From contig JAENWF010000073.1 in NCBI GenBank assembly GCA_016650215.1, forward strand, positions 1-34,273: 34,273 nucleotides of DNA, written 5' to 3'. The position numbers and the translations under genes are program-made. Of the stretch, positions 25,244 to 33,509 are shown in pieces. Within the stretch, counting starts at the first letter, position 1. Each line of letters begins with the position of its first letter. The notes beneath the pieces were generated by a model. It was given only the letters and a program-made list of their open reading frames with translations, was not told the origin of the DNA and searched no databases. Source of the DNA: Thermoanaerobaculia bacterium (GTDB lineage: Bacteria > Acidobacteriota > Thermoanaerobaculia > Gp7-AA8).

Positions 25244-26164
25244 GTGTTCAAACGCCTTATTTTCGCCCTGCTTCTGGCGATGCTTCTGTGGCTCGCTTAC
25301 GAGTGGGTCACGTTTCCCGACGTCGCGGGACTCGCCAAAAACAACCCCTCGACCACCGCCTTCATGGAGCTGCGGCGCAAGGAGCTCAAGCGCGAAGGAA
25401 AAGACCCTTCGATCGATAACCGGTGGATCGCGTACGGACGCATTTCGCCTCATCTGCGCCGCGCGGTGCTCGTCGCAGAAGATGATCAGTTCTATGAGCA
25501 CGAAGGGGTTGACATCAAGGCGATGCAGGATGCGATCGAGCGCGATTGGAAACGGCGCAGGATCACGCACGGCGGATCGACGATCACTCAGCAGCTCGCG
25601 AAGAACCTTTACCTGTCGCCGTCGCGCAATCCGATTCGCAAAGTGCGTGAGTACTTCATTGCGCGCGCTCTCGAGGAGCATCTGACCTAGAAGCGGATCC
25701 TCGAGATCTATCTCAATGTCGTGGAGTTCGGCGAGCGCGTTTACGGCGCCGAAGCTGCGGCGCGCAATTACTTCGGCGTTGCGGCATCGGCGCTCACGCC
25801 GCGTCAGGCCGCTTTGCTCGCCGGATGTCTGCCGAATCCGCGCGTCATGAACCCGGCGGAACCGAACAAACGATTGCGCGCGCGGCAGCGCATGATCCTT
25901 TCCCGAATGAAGCGGTGGGGCTACCTCGTCGAAAAAGAAGTTCTCGCGCCGCGCAAACCTCTGGCACAATCATCCAGGACACCCGCCCCGGTTTCCACGC
26001 CGCCGGTCAGCGATACGGATCTGGTAGTACCGACTCAGACGGAGACATCCGCGAGCACCGATCCCGAGACTCAGCCCGAGCAGGAAACATCCACGGCAAG
26101 CGATTCAACGGCTGCACCTCCTCACGAGAGCGAGACGACAGCCACGACGCCGGCGCCCCAGTGA
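25244..26164 (+). pseudogene. mtgA: Monofunctional peptidoglycan glycosyltransferase MtgA, interrupted by in-frame TAG
   Basis: The frame encodes a GT51 peptidoglycan glycosyltransferase: transmembrane helix 5-20, VAEDDQFYEHEG with catalytic Glu79, HGGSTITQQLAKNLYLS, and RKVREYFIARALEEHLT with the second conserved Glu. TAG at 25688-25690 then interrupts it, and the same frame resumes at once with KRILEIYLNVVEFGERVYGA, AAARNYFGV and ALTPRQAALLAGCLPNP, the rest of the fold. In relatives the position is usually Lys or another basic residue, so one A-to-T change (AAG to TAG) explains the break. The frame stays open for 157 residues after the stop, ending in a Ser/Thr/Pro/Glu-rich tail. Truncation at residue 148 would remove the ILEIYLN motif. 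It is a recent pseudogene, a suppressed stop, or a sequencing error. Confidence 0.9.
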
Positions 26165-26179
26165 AGCAGGAGAACGAGA

Positions 26180-26554
26180 GTGGAACAGCACATCAAGATC
26201 GTTGCGATTCTGCACATTGTCGTGGGGATTCTGTTCCTCGTCGGCGCTCTCGCCATTTTTGTTTTCGGCGCGGGTGCCGCGTTCATAGGCGCGGGAGCAA
26301 CCGATACCACTGAGGAGCGCAACGCCGCACTCATGGGCGGAACCTGCGTCACTGTCGTTGCCGCGGTCGTCGCTCTCATGTCGCTTCCGAGCATCATTGC
26401 CGGCTTCGGACTCCAGCGCCGGAAGAACTGGGCGCGAATACTCACAATCATTCTGTCGGTCTTGAACATTCTGAACTTCCCCCTCGGAACTGCGCTGGGC
26501 GGGTACTCATTGTGGGTACTGCTCAATGACCAGTCCAAAAGTTATTTTGTCTAG
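26180..26554 (+). CDS. Small membrane protein with three to four transmembrane helices
   Basis: A 124-residue hydrophobic protein. GTG 26180 has AGGAG seven bases upstream. Helices are about 6-28 (VAILHIVVGILFLVGALAIF), 30-40 (FGAGAAFIGAG), 52-72 (TCVTVVAAVVALMSLPSII) and 85-110 (WARILTIILSVLNILNFPLG), with a short TDTTEERN loop between the first pair and later helices. It resembles small uncharacterised membrane proteins found next to peptidoglycan genes. It is 15 bases after the end of the interrupted mtgA frame and likely co-transcribed with it. Confidence 0.75.
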   Translation: MEQHIKIVAILHIVVGILFLVGALAIFVFGAGAAFIGAGATDTTEERNAALMGGTCVTVVAAVVALMSLPSIIAGFGLQRRKNWARILTIILSVLNILNFPLGTALGGYSLWVLLNDQSKSYFV

Positions 26555-26662
26555 ACGATCGACTAGTTTCCACAATCGAGGTCCCTTTAACGCGCGTGGA
26601 GTGGCGGATCGTGTCACTGGGCGTCCACTTTCACTTTATTGAACCGCATGCGAGGAGACTCG

Positions 26663-26740
26663 ATGTTCCACACAATCAGCAACTTAGTTATTCAAACCGG
26701 GCAAGTGGTCCAGCTCTTGCCCTTGGCCTCATCCGTATGA
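26663..26740 (+). CDS. 25-codon leader ORF coupled to the lytic transglycosylase
   Basis: GAGGAG (26652-26657) lies five bases before ATG 26663, the best ribosome site in this stretch. The frame encodes MFHTISNLVIQTGQVVQLLP and then LASSV, and its TGA (26738-26740) overlaps the ATG of the lytic transglycosylase (26737) as ATGA. The main gene itself has no Shine-Dalgarno, so its translation probably depends on ribosomes finishing this leader. The peptide is hydrophobic and has no recognisable family. Confidence 0.55.
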   Translation: MFHTISNLVIQTGQVVQLLPLASSV

Positions 26741-27570
26741 ACGCGACACAAGAGCGGACGACGGGCCCGGGATGGAGTGCGCGAGAAGATTTCCGCGAGA
26801 TCTGCTCCTGCCAGGCGCACGCGCGCCGCGAGCGCACCCTGTGGCGCAAATCTCTTCGCGCTGTGCGGAGCATCCGCACCGGCGGCGTAGCGCTGATCGT
26901 CGGCGTTCCCCTGGCGCTTGGAGCGCTCGAGTACCCGATCGAAGCGATGAACATCACGATTCCTTCGGCGCTGCGGCTCGAGCGCTTGAGCGACCCCCGT
27001 CCGGTCCTGGCGTCCGCTGCGAAAACACCGGCAATGTTCCCCATCTTCACGACCAGCAGCGTGCGCGAGCAGTTCCTCAATCCGCGCACGCAGTCGTTCA
27101 CTCTCGAGCTGGCGCGCGAGCACTACTTTCATACGCACGTGCCTTACGGCGCGATCATCTATCGCGAGGCGCGCCGCCACAATCTTTCGCCGGAGCTGGT
27201 TGCGGCCGTGGTCGCGGCTGAATCGGATTTCCGCCCCAGCCTGATCTCGCACAAGAACGCGCAGGGGCTGATGCAGATCATCCCGAGCACGGGCCGCCTC
27301 ATGGGCGCCGACGATCTGTTCAACCCGGCCGAGAACATCGCCGCCGGGACAAAGTACCTCCGCTACCTCTTCAATCGCTTTGGCGATCAGCCTACTGTCC
27401 TGGCGGCCTACAATGCCGGCGAAGGGAACGTCGAGAAGTTCGGCGGCATCCCGCCGTTCCCCGAGACGATCAACTACGTGCGCAGAGTGCACGCCCGAAC
27501 CACCAGCTACCAGCAGCGCATCCGCGGCACCTACGTCGCGACGCTGCGGATGCGAAACTCGCTCGAATAA
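26737..27570 (+). CDS. Lytic transglycosylase (SLT domain), membrane-anchored
   Basis: A 277-residue peptidoglycan-cleaving enzyme. Residues 1-45 are cytoplasmic and basic, with a transmembrane helix at about 48-65 (GGVALIVGVPLALGALEYP), so the catalytic domain is exported. The SLT domain runs from HVPYGAIIYREARRHNLSPE: catalytic Glu162 in VVAAESDF, SHKNAQGLMQIIPST, DLFNPAENIAAGTKYLRYL, and AAYNAGEGNV followed by YVRRV. This is the MltC/MltE-like Slt family fold, cutting glycan strands with formation of 1,6-anhydro ends. The frame is open to 26596, but the leader-coupled ATG 26737 is preferred. It follows the broken mtgA region, which concerns the same polymer. Confidence 0.88.
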   Translation: MNATQERTTGPGWSAREDFREICSCQAHARRERTLWRKSLRAVRSIRTGGVALIVGVPLALGALEYPIEAMNITIPSALRLERLSDPRPVLASAAKTPAMFPIFTTSSVREQFLNPRTQSFTLELAREHYFHTHVPYGAIIYREARRHNLSPELVAAVVAAESDFRPSLISHKNAQGLMQIIPSTGRLMGADDLFNPAENIAAGTKYLRYLFNRFGDQPTVLAAYNAGEGNVEKFGGIPPFPETINYVRRVHARTTSYQQRIRGTYVATLRMRNSLE

Positions 27571-27595
27571 CCGTTCGCGGTAAGCGTGTAACCGT

Positions 27596-27616
27596 TAACC
27601 GGCTACCTACCGGTTA
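27596..27616 (+). terminator. Hairpin TAACCGG-N7-CCGGTTA after the transglycosylase
   Basis: Perfect seven-base arms with a seven-base loop lie 26 bases after the stop, within a run of GTAACC/GTTAACC-like words. There is no T-tract. It probably ends the transglycosylase transcript, upstream of the PilZ-like gene at 27662. Confidence 0.4.
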
Positions 27617-27649
27617 CCAACCCACGCTCATCCCTCACCCCCAACCAGC

Positions 27650-27655
27650 TACAAT
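27650..27655 (+). promoter_or_regulatory. -10-like TACAAT six bases before ATG 27662
   Basis: TACAAT ends six bases before the PilZ-like gene's ATG, so the first transcribed base would be at or next to the start codon. No Shine-Dalgarno and no -35 consensus are seen. Confidence 0.45.
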
Positions 27656-27661
27656 CCCTCC

Positions 27662-28276
27662 ATGCGTCTGCAGGGTGAGGAACGCCGCGAGTTTCAGCGC
27701 CTCCGGCTCGATCCGACCATTCCCGGAGCGCTCGGCGCGACGCCAGTCACGATTCTCGAGATCGGCGTTCTCGGCGCCCGAGTACGACACGACCAGCCAC
27801 TCGCCGAGTACGAGACTCTCACCTTTCGTGACGGCGAGGCACAGCTCGAGATGCGCTGCGAAAGAGCGCGCGCGATCACCGGCTCCGAAACAGGTCTCCG
27901 TTTCCTTGCAAGCATCGGTGAGTCTGGCGACAACCTTCGCCTCATGCTCGCGAGACTCGTGACGCACGAGTTCGAAGTGCGCCGCCAGCTTCCGAAGGAC
28001 TCGATTCCATTGACCGTCGACGGGGACAAGACCATTCGCGGCAAAGACGCCGCGTTCCTCTGCTACCGGCTCGATGCAGGCGTCTGGCGAAAGCGGCACG
28101 TCTTCCTCCCGGAACAGCCGGCCAGCGGTTTCACCGTCGCGCGCGCATCGGACAGTGACGAGCTGCGGCGACTCTGCCGCGTGTACGAAGCATCCGATGA
28201 CGAAGGACGCCGGCTGATCCGCCTGTTCGCGGAGCTCAGTGTCAGTGACGTTCTCGAGATCCCGCCACGGATGTGA
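27662..28276 (+). CDS. PilZ-like protein with C-terminal extension (paralogue A)
   Basis: A 204-residue protein. The start RREFQRLRL carries the PilZ RxxxR arginines (Arg9, Arg13); the second motif, usually [DN]xSxxG, is degenerate here as [11 protein letters not shown]. Then come beta strands to about residue 85 ([17 protein letters not shown]). A separate C-terminal domain, about 120-204 ([35 protein letters not shown]), is shared with the protein at 30278-30922. PilZ domains bind cyclic di-GMP, but the changed motif makes binding doubtful. Its last 35 bases overlap the 3' end of the convergent histidine kinase. Likely a signalling partner of that kinase. Confidence 0.7.
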   Translation: MRLQGEERREFQRLRLDPTIPGALGATPVTILEIGVLGARVRHDQPLAEYETLTFRDGEAQLEMRCERARAITGSETGLRFLASIGESGDNLRLMLARLVTHEFEVRRQLPKDSIPLTVDGDKTIRGKDAAFLCYRLDAGVWRKRHVFLPEQPASGFTVARASDSDELRRLCRVYEASDDEGRRLIRLFAELSVSDVLEIPPRM

Positions 28277-30218
28277 GCTCGCGCGGCGAGGCATTTCGAT
28301 CTACGGGGAGAGTGAAGTAGAAGCGCGTTCCTTTTCCCTGCTCGCTCTCGACCGTGATCGTTCCGCCGTGCGCTTCGACGATGCCCTTCGCGATCGGAAG
28401 ACCGAGCCCGGCGCCCATCCGCTCGGTTCGTTTCGCCTGCCAGTACGGACTGAAGATGTCGCCGAGGTTCGCCGCTGGAATGCCGGGGCCAGTGTCAGCG
28501 ACCGTGAACAGAACATCCTCTGCTCTTCCCTCGGCGCGGAACGAGATGACGCCGCCAGTTGGGGTGAACTTCATCGAGTTTCCGATCAGATTCGACAACA
28601 CCTGCATCACGCGATGCCGGTCGGCGAAGATCGGCGGAACGATTCCCTCCGCTCCGAACTTCAGCTCCACAGAACTCGCCGCCGCCTGAGCCTTGAACAG
28701 CTCGTGAGCCTCACGCAGGAGAGACTCCGCATCGATCCTCTCGGGCTCGATCGGAAGGCGCTTCCCCCCTTCGAGACGAGTCACGTCGAGAAGGTCGGCG
28801 ATCAGGCGTTTCATCCGGTTTGCCGAGACTGAGATCGTTTCCATCTGTTCGCGATCTTCGGCTGCGAGCGTTGCCGACGACTCCATGAAGGACGACGCGA
28901 GCATCACCGCGTTGAGCGGATTGCGCAGATCGTGCGAAACGATCGCGAGCACTTCCTCGCGAGCCCGCACCGCCTGTTGCGATTCGAGATACAGCCGGGC
29001 GTTGTCGATCGAGAGCGCGGCTCGCCGGACGACATCGGTAAACAGCGTCAGATCGGCGGCGCCCAGCAGCTTCCCCTCCGAAGTTCCGACGATCACCACA
29101 CCGAGCGTCCTGCCGCGACTTACCAGAGGCAGAATGGCGAACGCGCGGCCCGCGCCATCAGGCTCGCCCACCGCGTACTCATAGAGTTCAGCGCCGCTCG
29201 CGAGACGCGCCTCCCGCGCCTGGAGAATGAGAATGAGCGTCTCCGGTACTTCAGCCGGCGTTTCGCCGAGAAGGCGCTCCATCTTCGCCGCCATCGCCGG
29301 ATCGCGATGCGCGGCGGCCGCGCGACGCAGCGTCCCATCCTCCTCGGCCAGATCGATGACGCAGACTTCGCCGAGGTTCGGCACGAGCAGCCGGGCCAGC
29401 GTCGCCAGCGTTTGATCGAAATCGAGGGACGCGGCGAGCTCCTGTCCTGCAACCGCGAGAAACGCTGCTCGCCGCTCTTCACGCTCCGCCGCAGCGCGCG
29501 CATTGACCGCCTCGGACGCCTCGCGCTCCGCGTCGTGCCGCCTCCGTGTTGCTTCGCCCGCAAGGAGACGCATCCGCCGGCCGAGACCTGCGACGAGCAT
29601 CGCCGAAGTCAGTGCCAGCATTGTGAGAATGATGGTGAGTGACACGCTCCAGCGTTCCGTCGAGCGGATTTGCTGCAGCCGCTGCTCGATTCCGGTCTGG
29701 AGCGACACTTGGAGCTCCGCTGCGGCGCCGAGCGCTTTGTCGAATGCAGGATGCTGCTCGAACAGCCGGGTTTGAAACACCTCGCCGGGCAACTGCTGCG
29801 CGAGCAGATCGGAGCGGGTGATCCCGTCGTGCCACATCGCCGCGTGCCGGAAGAGCGCCGCAAGCTCGTCGTCGAGCTCCTCGTTGAGCTGCGGCGCGAG
29901 CTGCTGCAGCGCTTTCCTGTTTTCCTCCTGCTGCCGCACGAGCCGAAGGAACTCGTCGCGATACTGCGTCTGGCCGGTGACCTGGAACGCGATGATCTTG
30001 TCGACTTCGGCCGTCAGATCCATCTGAATCTGGTTCGCCGAGCGCCGCGCCGGCTCGGCCACGCGCGTGATCTCATCTCTCATTCGCGAGGTGCGATTCG
30101 CGACCGCTAGAGGAAGCGCCACAAGAGAAAGAAGCGAGACGATGATGAACGCAACCGGCAGGACGGTCGTCCACGTACTCTCAGTACCTACGCGCCAGAT
30201 TCCTCGCCGCTCGTTCAT
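28242..30218 (-). CDS. Membrane sensor histidine kinase with GAF domain
   Basis: A 658-residue sensor kinase. Transmembrane helices at about 18-40 and 192-212 enclose a helical periplasmic sensor of CHASE3-like type (45-190). After a coiled-coil linker (215-255) comes a GAF domain (about 262-415). The dimerisation domain contains [13 protein letters not shown] with phospho-acceptor His429. The ATPase has N-box [16 protein letters not shown]1 DTGPGIP and G2 [13 protein letters not shown]. No receiver or output domain is fused, so a separate response regulator is needed; the only one in the window is at 3774. The gene lies between two PilZ-like paralogues (27662 and 30278). Ligand unknown. ATG 30218 has no clear Shine-Dalgarno. 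Confidence 0.92.
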   Translation of the reverse strand: MNERRGIWRVGTESTWTTVLPVAFIIVSLLSLVALPLAVANRTSRMRDEITRVAEPARRSANQIQMDLTAEVDKIIAFQVTGQTQYRDEFLRLVRQQEENRKALQQLAPQLNEELDDELAALFRHAAMWHDGITRSDLLAQQLPGEVFQTRLFEQHPAFDKALGAAAELQVSLQTGIEQRLQQIRSTERWSVSLTIILTMLALTSAMLVAGLGRRMRLLAGEATRRRHDAEREASEAVNARAAAEREERRAAFLAVAGQELAASLDFDQTLATLARLLVPNLGEVCVIDLAEEDGTLRRAAAAHRDPAMAAKMERLLGETPAEVPETLILILQAREARLASGAELYEYAVGEPDGAGRAFAILPLVSRGRTLGVVIVGTSEGKLLGAADLTLFTDVVRRAALSIDNARLYLESQQAVRAREEVLAIVSHDLRNPLNAVMLASSFMESSATLAAEDREQMETISVSANRMKRLIADLLDVTRLEGGKRLPIEPERIDAESLLREAHELFKAQAAASSVELKFGAEGIVPPIFADRHRVMQVLSNLIGNSMKFTPTGGVISFRAEGRAEDVLFTVADTGPGIPAANLGDIFSPYWQAKRTERMGAGLGLPIAKGIVEAHGGTITVESEQGKGTRFYFTLPVDRNASPRELTSVAGSRERH

Positions 30219-30260
30219 GATTGTCAGTCTTTATCCCTGCCGCAAACCGAGCAAAGCGCT

Positions 30261-30266
30261 TACCAT
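30261..30266 (+). promoter_or_regulatory. -10-like TACCAT eleven bases before ATG 30278
   Basis: TACCAT ends 11 bases before the second PilZ-like start, predicting a leader of about five nucleotides. No Shine-Dalgarno is visible. It lies 43 bases from the divergent histidine-kinase ATG. Confidence 0.35.
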
Positions 30267-30277
30267 ACCAGCGACGC

Positions 30278-30922
30278 ATGGTTGCCAGTGATCGGAGACG
30301 GTTCCAGAGACTGAAGTTAGGCAAGCCGATCCTGGCGATGATGGACGGCGAGAACGCGCTCATCCTCGATATCGGCGTCTCCGGCGCATTCGTGGAGCAC
30401 CACGGGAAAGCCAAAACCGGCGACCGCTTCACGCTGACGTTTTTCTGGCAGGGGGACAACCTCGAGTTTCTCTGCGAGATGACACGAACGTCAACCATCC
30501 GGCCCGCGGCAGAGGGGCAGAATGCCGTCTCTCACTCGGGTGTGAGGTTCATCGAAGGAGCCCGAGACTCCGTGGAGAAGCTGCAGGGAATGATGGCATC
30601 GTTTGTCGGCCGGCTTCTCGCCGCGCAGCGCGCGAACGCAAGCGCAGGCGAGGGTGGCGATGGCGCCGCGATCCTCGCGCAAATGGGACAGGCGCGGCGC
30701 CTTCGCACGCGCGGGTTCATCAGCTACCGCTGGAACGGAAAGTCCTGGAAAACCGCCCGGACGAGCGATGGAAAACAGCCTCTCGATGGCTTCACTGTGG
30801 CGGCGTACGAGGATGAAGAGGAGCTCGAAACGCTCTGCGAGGCATACCAGACGGGCGACGACGAATCGCGCACGATGATCCGGCTCGTCGCTGAGCTCAG
30901 CGTCCTGTCCGGGCGAAAGTGA
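30278..30922 (+). CDS. PilZ-like protein with C-terminal extension (paralogue B)
   Basis: A 214-residue paralogue of 27662-28276. ATG 30278 gives MVASDRRRFQRLKLG, with RxxxR (RRRFQR); an earlier in-frame start at 30221 has no support. The second motif is ILDIGVSGAFV, closer to the PilZ consensus than paralogue A but with Gly at the Ser position. PilZ strands continue to about residue 95. The C-terminal module (ISYRWNGKSWKT, DGFTVAAYEDEEELETL, TGDDESRTMIRLVAELSV) matches the end of paralogue A, showing a duplication. It is divergent from the histidine kinase and overlaps the end of the HAD gene by 26 bases (tail to tail). Cyclic di-GMP binding is not assured. Confidence 0.72.
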   Translation: MVASDRRRFQRLKLGKPILAMMDGENALILDIGVSGAFVEHHGKAKTGDRFTLTFFWQGDNLEFLCEMTRTSTIRPAAEGQNAVSHSGVRFIEGARDSVEKLQGMMASFVGRLLAAQRANASAGEGGDGAAILAQMGQARRLRTRGFISYRWNGKSWKTARTSDGKQPLDGFTVAAYEDEEELETLCEAYQTGDDESRTMIRLVAELSVLSGRK

Positions 30923-31595
30923 TGGCGTCGAACGACTCAACGACGAGATCGGCCGCGGACAAATCCTGAAGGCTGAGCGCGCGAGGGTTTCGTACGGCGA
31001 CGCAACACATCCCGGCATCCTTCGCCGAGACCACTCCGACGCTCGAGTCTTCAAACACGAGACAGTTTGCCGGCTCAGCTCTCAGTTTCGAAGCGGTGAC
31101 AAGATACGGTTCCGGATGCGGTTTCGGCTGTGCGACTTCACTTCCGTCGACGATGAGCGCTAAGTCCTTACGCAGGTCGAAACGCTCGAGAATCGCTTCG
31201 ATCGAGGACCTGACCGCCGATGACGTGATTGCCAGCGGCACTCCGGCGTCCTTCAGCGTGCGGATCGCGCGCTCGACACCGGGCATCAATGCAAGCGGGC
31301 CACTGCGGCACGCCTCGTCGAAGTGATCGAGCCGCACGGCGGCGAGCTGATCGAGCGTCGCGCTCCAGCCAAAGTATTCGCGCAGATCGCGAATGTCGTC
31401 GATCACGCGCCGGCCGGAGCCGTGGCGGAACTCTTCCGGCATCTCAAGATAGTCACTGCCGTAGTCGCGGCAGAGCATCGCCGCCGCCGCGGTGTGCTGC
31501 GCCTCGAGGTCGATGATCGTCTCGTCGAAATCGAAGATCGCCGCGTCGAGTCGCGCAGGGAAGTTGCGGGGGCGGGGAGTGAGCGATAGTGTCAC
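30897..31595 (-). CDS. HAD-superfamily hydrolase, beta-phosphoglucomutase-like
   Basis: A 232-residue HAD phosphatase or phosphomutase. Motif I FDFDETI supplies the nucleophile Asp and the acid/base Asp; motif II is ITSSAV; motif III Lys is in QPKPHPEPYL; motif IV is VFEDSSVGV. A helical cap between motif I and II (about 30-95) places it in subfamily I near beta-phosphoglucomutase and Gph-type phosphatases, so the substrate is a small sugar phosphate or related compound. GTG 31595 is chosen: its reverse-complement neighbour is the GTG of the divergent gene at 31599, three bases away. Any longer reading would run into that gene. Stop overlaps PilZ paralogue B. Confidence 0.85.
   Translation of the reverse strand: MTLSLTPRPRNFPARLDAAIFDFDETIIDLEAQHTAAAAMLCRDYGSDYLEMPEEFRHGSGRRVIDDIRDLREYFGWSATLDQLAAVRLDHFDEACRSGPLALMPGVERAIRTLKDAGVPLAITSSAVRSSIEAILERFDLRKDLALIVDGSEVAQPKPHPEPYLVTASKLRAEPANCLVFEDSSVGVVSAKDAGMCCVAVRNPRALSLQDLSAADLVVESFDAITFARTGR
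31587..31592 (+). promoter_or_regulatory. -10-like TAGTGT six bases before GTG 31599
   Basis: TAGTGT then six bases then GTG predicts transcription beginning at the start codon itself. The box lies within the first codons of the divergent HAD gene, so the two promoters and starts are interleaved. Confidence 0.4.
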
Positions 31596-31598
31596 GCG

Positions 31599-31805
31599 GT
31601 GGAAAACGACTTCGTCCGCCTGATGCTGATCATTGTCGGCATCGGACTCGGCATCGCCGGGATTGCGACGACCATTCTTTTCTTCGCATTTCGCGCGTTT
31701 GCACACGCAGATGGCGGAAAGACACGACACGTGAAGCTGATGGTCTCGCTGATTGGCTTTGTCTTTCTCTGCTGCGCCGTGCTGTTCATCGTTTCGTTCC
31801 GATGA
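31599..31805 (+). CDS. Tiny two-helix membrane protein
   Basis: A 68-residue protein (GTG start, MENDFVRLMLIIVGIGLGIA...). Two hydrophobic helices (about 7-32 and 48-66) flank a basic loop HADGGKTRHVKL, so it is a hairpin in the membrane with N- and C-termini on one side. No family is recognised. The start is three bases from the divergent HAD start, preceded by TAGTGT. Its 3' end overlaps the C-terminus of the CaiB/BaiF gene by 20 bases. Clear hydrophobic patterning and a stop after the second helix support coding. Confidence 0.6.
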   Translation: MENDFVRLMLIIVGIGLGIAGIATTILFFAFRAFAHADGGKTRHVKLMVSLIGFVFLCCAVLFIVSFR

Positions 31806-32997
31806 CGCCCGCGGCGGCAAACGCCGCGATCTCCCGCCTGGTGTAACCGAGCTCGCGCAGGATCGACTCGCTCTGTTCGCCGAGAACGGGCGGCGGCGAC
31901 TTCACTCCAGGGCGTTTTCCGTCGATACGCACTGGCGAAGCGACGGTCTCGTAATCCCCCGCCTTCACGGTCACCGCCCGGCCGCCAGCGGTCCGCAACG
32001 CTTCGCGCACGCCGCGCACGATCTCGGCCGGAACGCCGGCGCGACGGCATCGCGCGACCCACTGCGAAGCTTTTCGCGATCGAAAGATCTCTTCGAGAAT
32101 CGTGATGAGCGCGCTACGGTTTTTTACGCGCGCGGCATTCGTCGAGAATCGCGGATCCTCGGCAAGTTCCATTCGTCCGATCACCTTCGAGCAGAGATGC
32201 TTGAAATGTCGGTCGGTGCCTGCGCCGACGACAAACGCGCGGTCGCTCGCGTGAAAGAGCTGGTAGGGAACGATCGACGGATGCGCGTTGCCGAACCTCC
32301 CCGCCTCTTTCCCTGTCACGAGTGCGTTCTGCGCGACGTTCACGAGCGATGCGAGAGTCGAAGCGAAGAGCGAGACCTCGATTCGTTGTCCTTTCCCGTT
32401 CTTCTCGCGTCCGTAGAGTGCAGCGCCAATCGCCGAAGCTGCGTAATGCGCGGTGAGCACGTCCGACAGCGCGACACCGACTTTTGACGGCTCACCATCA
32501 GAGCGGCCGGTGATCGACATCAGTCCCGCGCCTGCCTGCGCAAGAAGATCGAAGCCCGGGCGTTCCGCGTCCGCGAGATCGGAGTCGAAGCCGGTGATCG
32601 AGCAGTGAATGGCGCGCGGATTCAGCTTCATCACGCGATCGAGTCCGAGCGTCGCGCGCTGCGCCGGAAGAAAGTTGTCGATCACGACGTCGGCGCGCGC
32701 GATCAACTTCGCCGCGATCGCGCGCCCCTCTTCGCTGCGCAGATCGAGCGCGAGCGATTCCTTGTTGCGATTGACCGAGAGAAAGTACGCGCTGACGTCG
32801 CCGGCGAACGGCGGTCCCCAGCGCCGCGTCTCGTCGCCGAGCCGGGCTTCCTCGATCTTGATGACGCGAGCCCCCGCATCGGAGAGGATCTGCGTGCAGA
32901 GCGGCCCCGCAAGAATCCGCGAAAAGTCCGCGATCAGGATGCCCGCGAGCGCCCCTCTCTCGGCCCTCTGCCCTCGGCCCTCGGCCCTTCTGCTCAC
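31786..32997 (-). CDS. CaiB/BaiF family III CoA-transferase
   Basis: A 403-residue CoA-transferase. Diagnostic segments are GILIADFSRILAGPLCTQILSD, GARVIKIEE, GDETRRWGPPF, YFLSVNRNKESLALDLR, the DNFLP turn, and RPGFDLLAQ, whose Asp150 is the likely acyl-carrying aspartate of the family. GRSDGEPSKVGVALSD and EVSLFAS follow, then the C-terminal domain with SIVPYQLFHASD. Such enzymes move CoA between carboxylic acids such as formate, carnitine, bile acids or aromatic acids; the substrate here is not predictable. The first 17 residues are a low-complexity Arg/Gly/Glu stretch. GTG 32997 overlaps the TGA of the zinc-ribbon gene as GTGA. Confidence 0.88.
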   Translation of the reverse strand: MSRRAEGRGQRAERGALAGILIADFSRILAGPLCTQILSDAGARVIKIEEARLGDETRRWGPPFAGDVSAYFLSVNRNKESLALDLRSEEGRAIAAKLIARADVVIDNFLPAQRATLGLDRVMKLNPRAIHCSITGFDSDLADAERPGFDLLAQAGAGLMSITGRSDGEPSKVGVALSDVLTAHYAASAIGAALYGREKNGKGQRIEVSLFASTLASLVNVAQNALVTGKEAGRFGNAHPSIVPYQLFHASDRAFVVGAGTDRHFKHLCSKVIGRMELAEDPRFSTNAARVKNRSALITILEEIFRSRKASQWVARCRRAGVPAEIVRGVREALRTAGGRAVTVKAGDYETVASPVRIDGKRPGVKSPPPVLGEQSESILRELGYTRREIAAFAAAGVIGTKR

Positions 32998-33353
32998 TGA
33001 TACGACTGCTTCAACGCGTCGAGATCAGCGAGCGCCTTGCGGAGGATCGCGACGACCTTGTGGATCTCGGTTCCGTAGACGCGCATCTCGGCGTCGCAGT
33101 CGGTCAGGGCGTAGACGGCTTCGTCTTTTTCGAGGCGGTCGCGCTCGAACTGGATGCGTTCGGTCAGCTCTTCGATCTCGGTCAGGAGAACGAAGTTGAC
33201 GTCTTTCTCGCCGAGGTAACGCTTGCACTGCGGGCAGTAGATCGAGCGGTCCTGAGCCGATTCGACCAGTTCAAAAATGAACTGTCGCTGGCACTGCGGG
33301 CACTCGAAAACTTCCGGTAGCAACGCATCATCCTCTCGGTCAGATTGTCGCAC
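32994..33353 (-). CDS. Zinc-ribbon protein with coiled-coil C-terminus
   Basis: A 119-residue protein. A zinc ribbon with CPQC (residues 18-21) and CPQC (40-43) lies in FECPQCQRQFIFELVESAQD and SIYCPQCKRYLG. From about residue 55 a heptad-like helix LTEIEELTERIQFERDRLEK and a second helix (TEIHKVVAILRKALADLDAL) suggest dimerisation. No enzyme motif is seen. GTG 33353 is the longest start; TTG 33323, with GAGAGG eight bases upstream, is a good alternative that trims 10 residues before the ribbon. Its stop overlaps the CoA-transferase start, so the two are coupled. Confidence 0.75.
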   Translation of the reverse strand: MRQSDREDDALLPEVFECPQCQRQFIFELVESAQDRSIYCPQCKRYLGEKDVNFVLLTEIEELTERIQFERDRLEKDEAVYALTDCDAEMRVYGTEIHKVVAILRKALADLDALKQSYQ

Positions 33354-33435
33354 CGAAACGCGGGCTGTGAGCGGAATTCCGCAGTTGACCGAGCCGTTGG
33401 GCGCCGTGTAGCATCCAAGACCCTGCCCCTCTTTC

Positions 33436-33509
33436 TGGGAGATCGTTCAATGGTAGGACAAGCGGCTCTGAACCGCTCAATCGGGGTTCGACTCCCTGTC
33501 TCCCAGCCA
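33436..33509 (+). tRNA. tRNA-Gln (anticodon CTG), with encoded CCA
   Basis: A complete cloverleaf reads by eye. Acceptor TGGGAGA (33436-33442) pairs with TCTCCCA (33499-33505). The anticodon stem AGCGG/CCGCT encloses the loop CTCTGAA with anticodon CTG, decoding CAG (Gln). The T stem CGGGG/CCCTG surrounds TTCGACT. The discriminator is G33506 and CCA is encoded at 33507-33509. The gene lies between the zinc-ribbon gene and the PD40 gene. Confidence 0.93.

Noticed and set aside
33436-33509. tRNA-Gln as integration site of a mobile element
   Set aside because: No integrase and no repeat of the tRNA 3' end was seen in the following 760 bases.
33436-33509. tRNA-Gln as suppressor of the mtgA TAG
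   Set aside because: The anticodon is CTG, reading CAG, not CTA, so it does not decode the amber codon by normal pairing.
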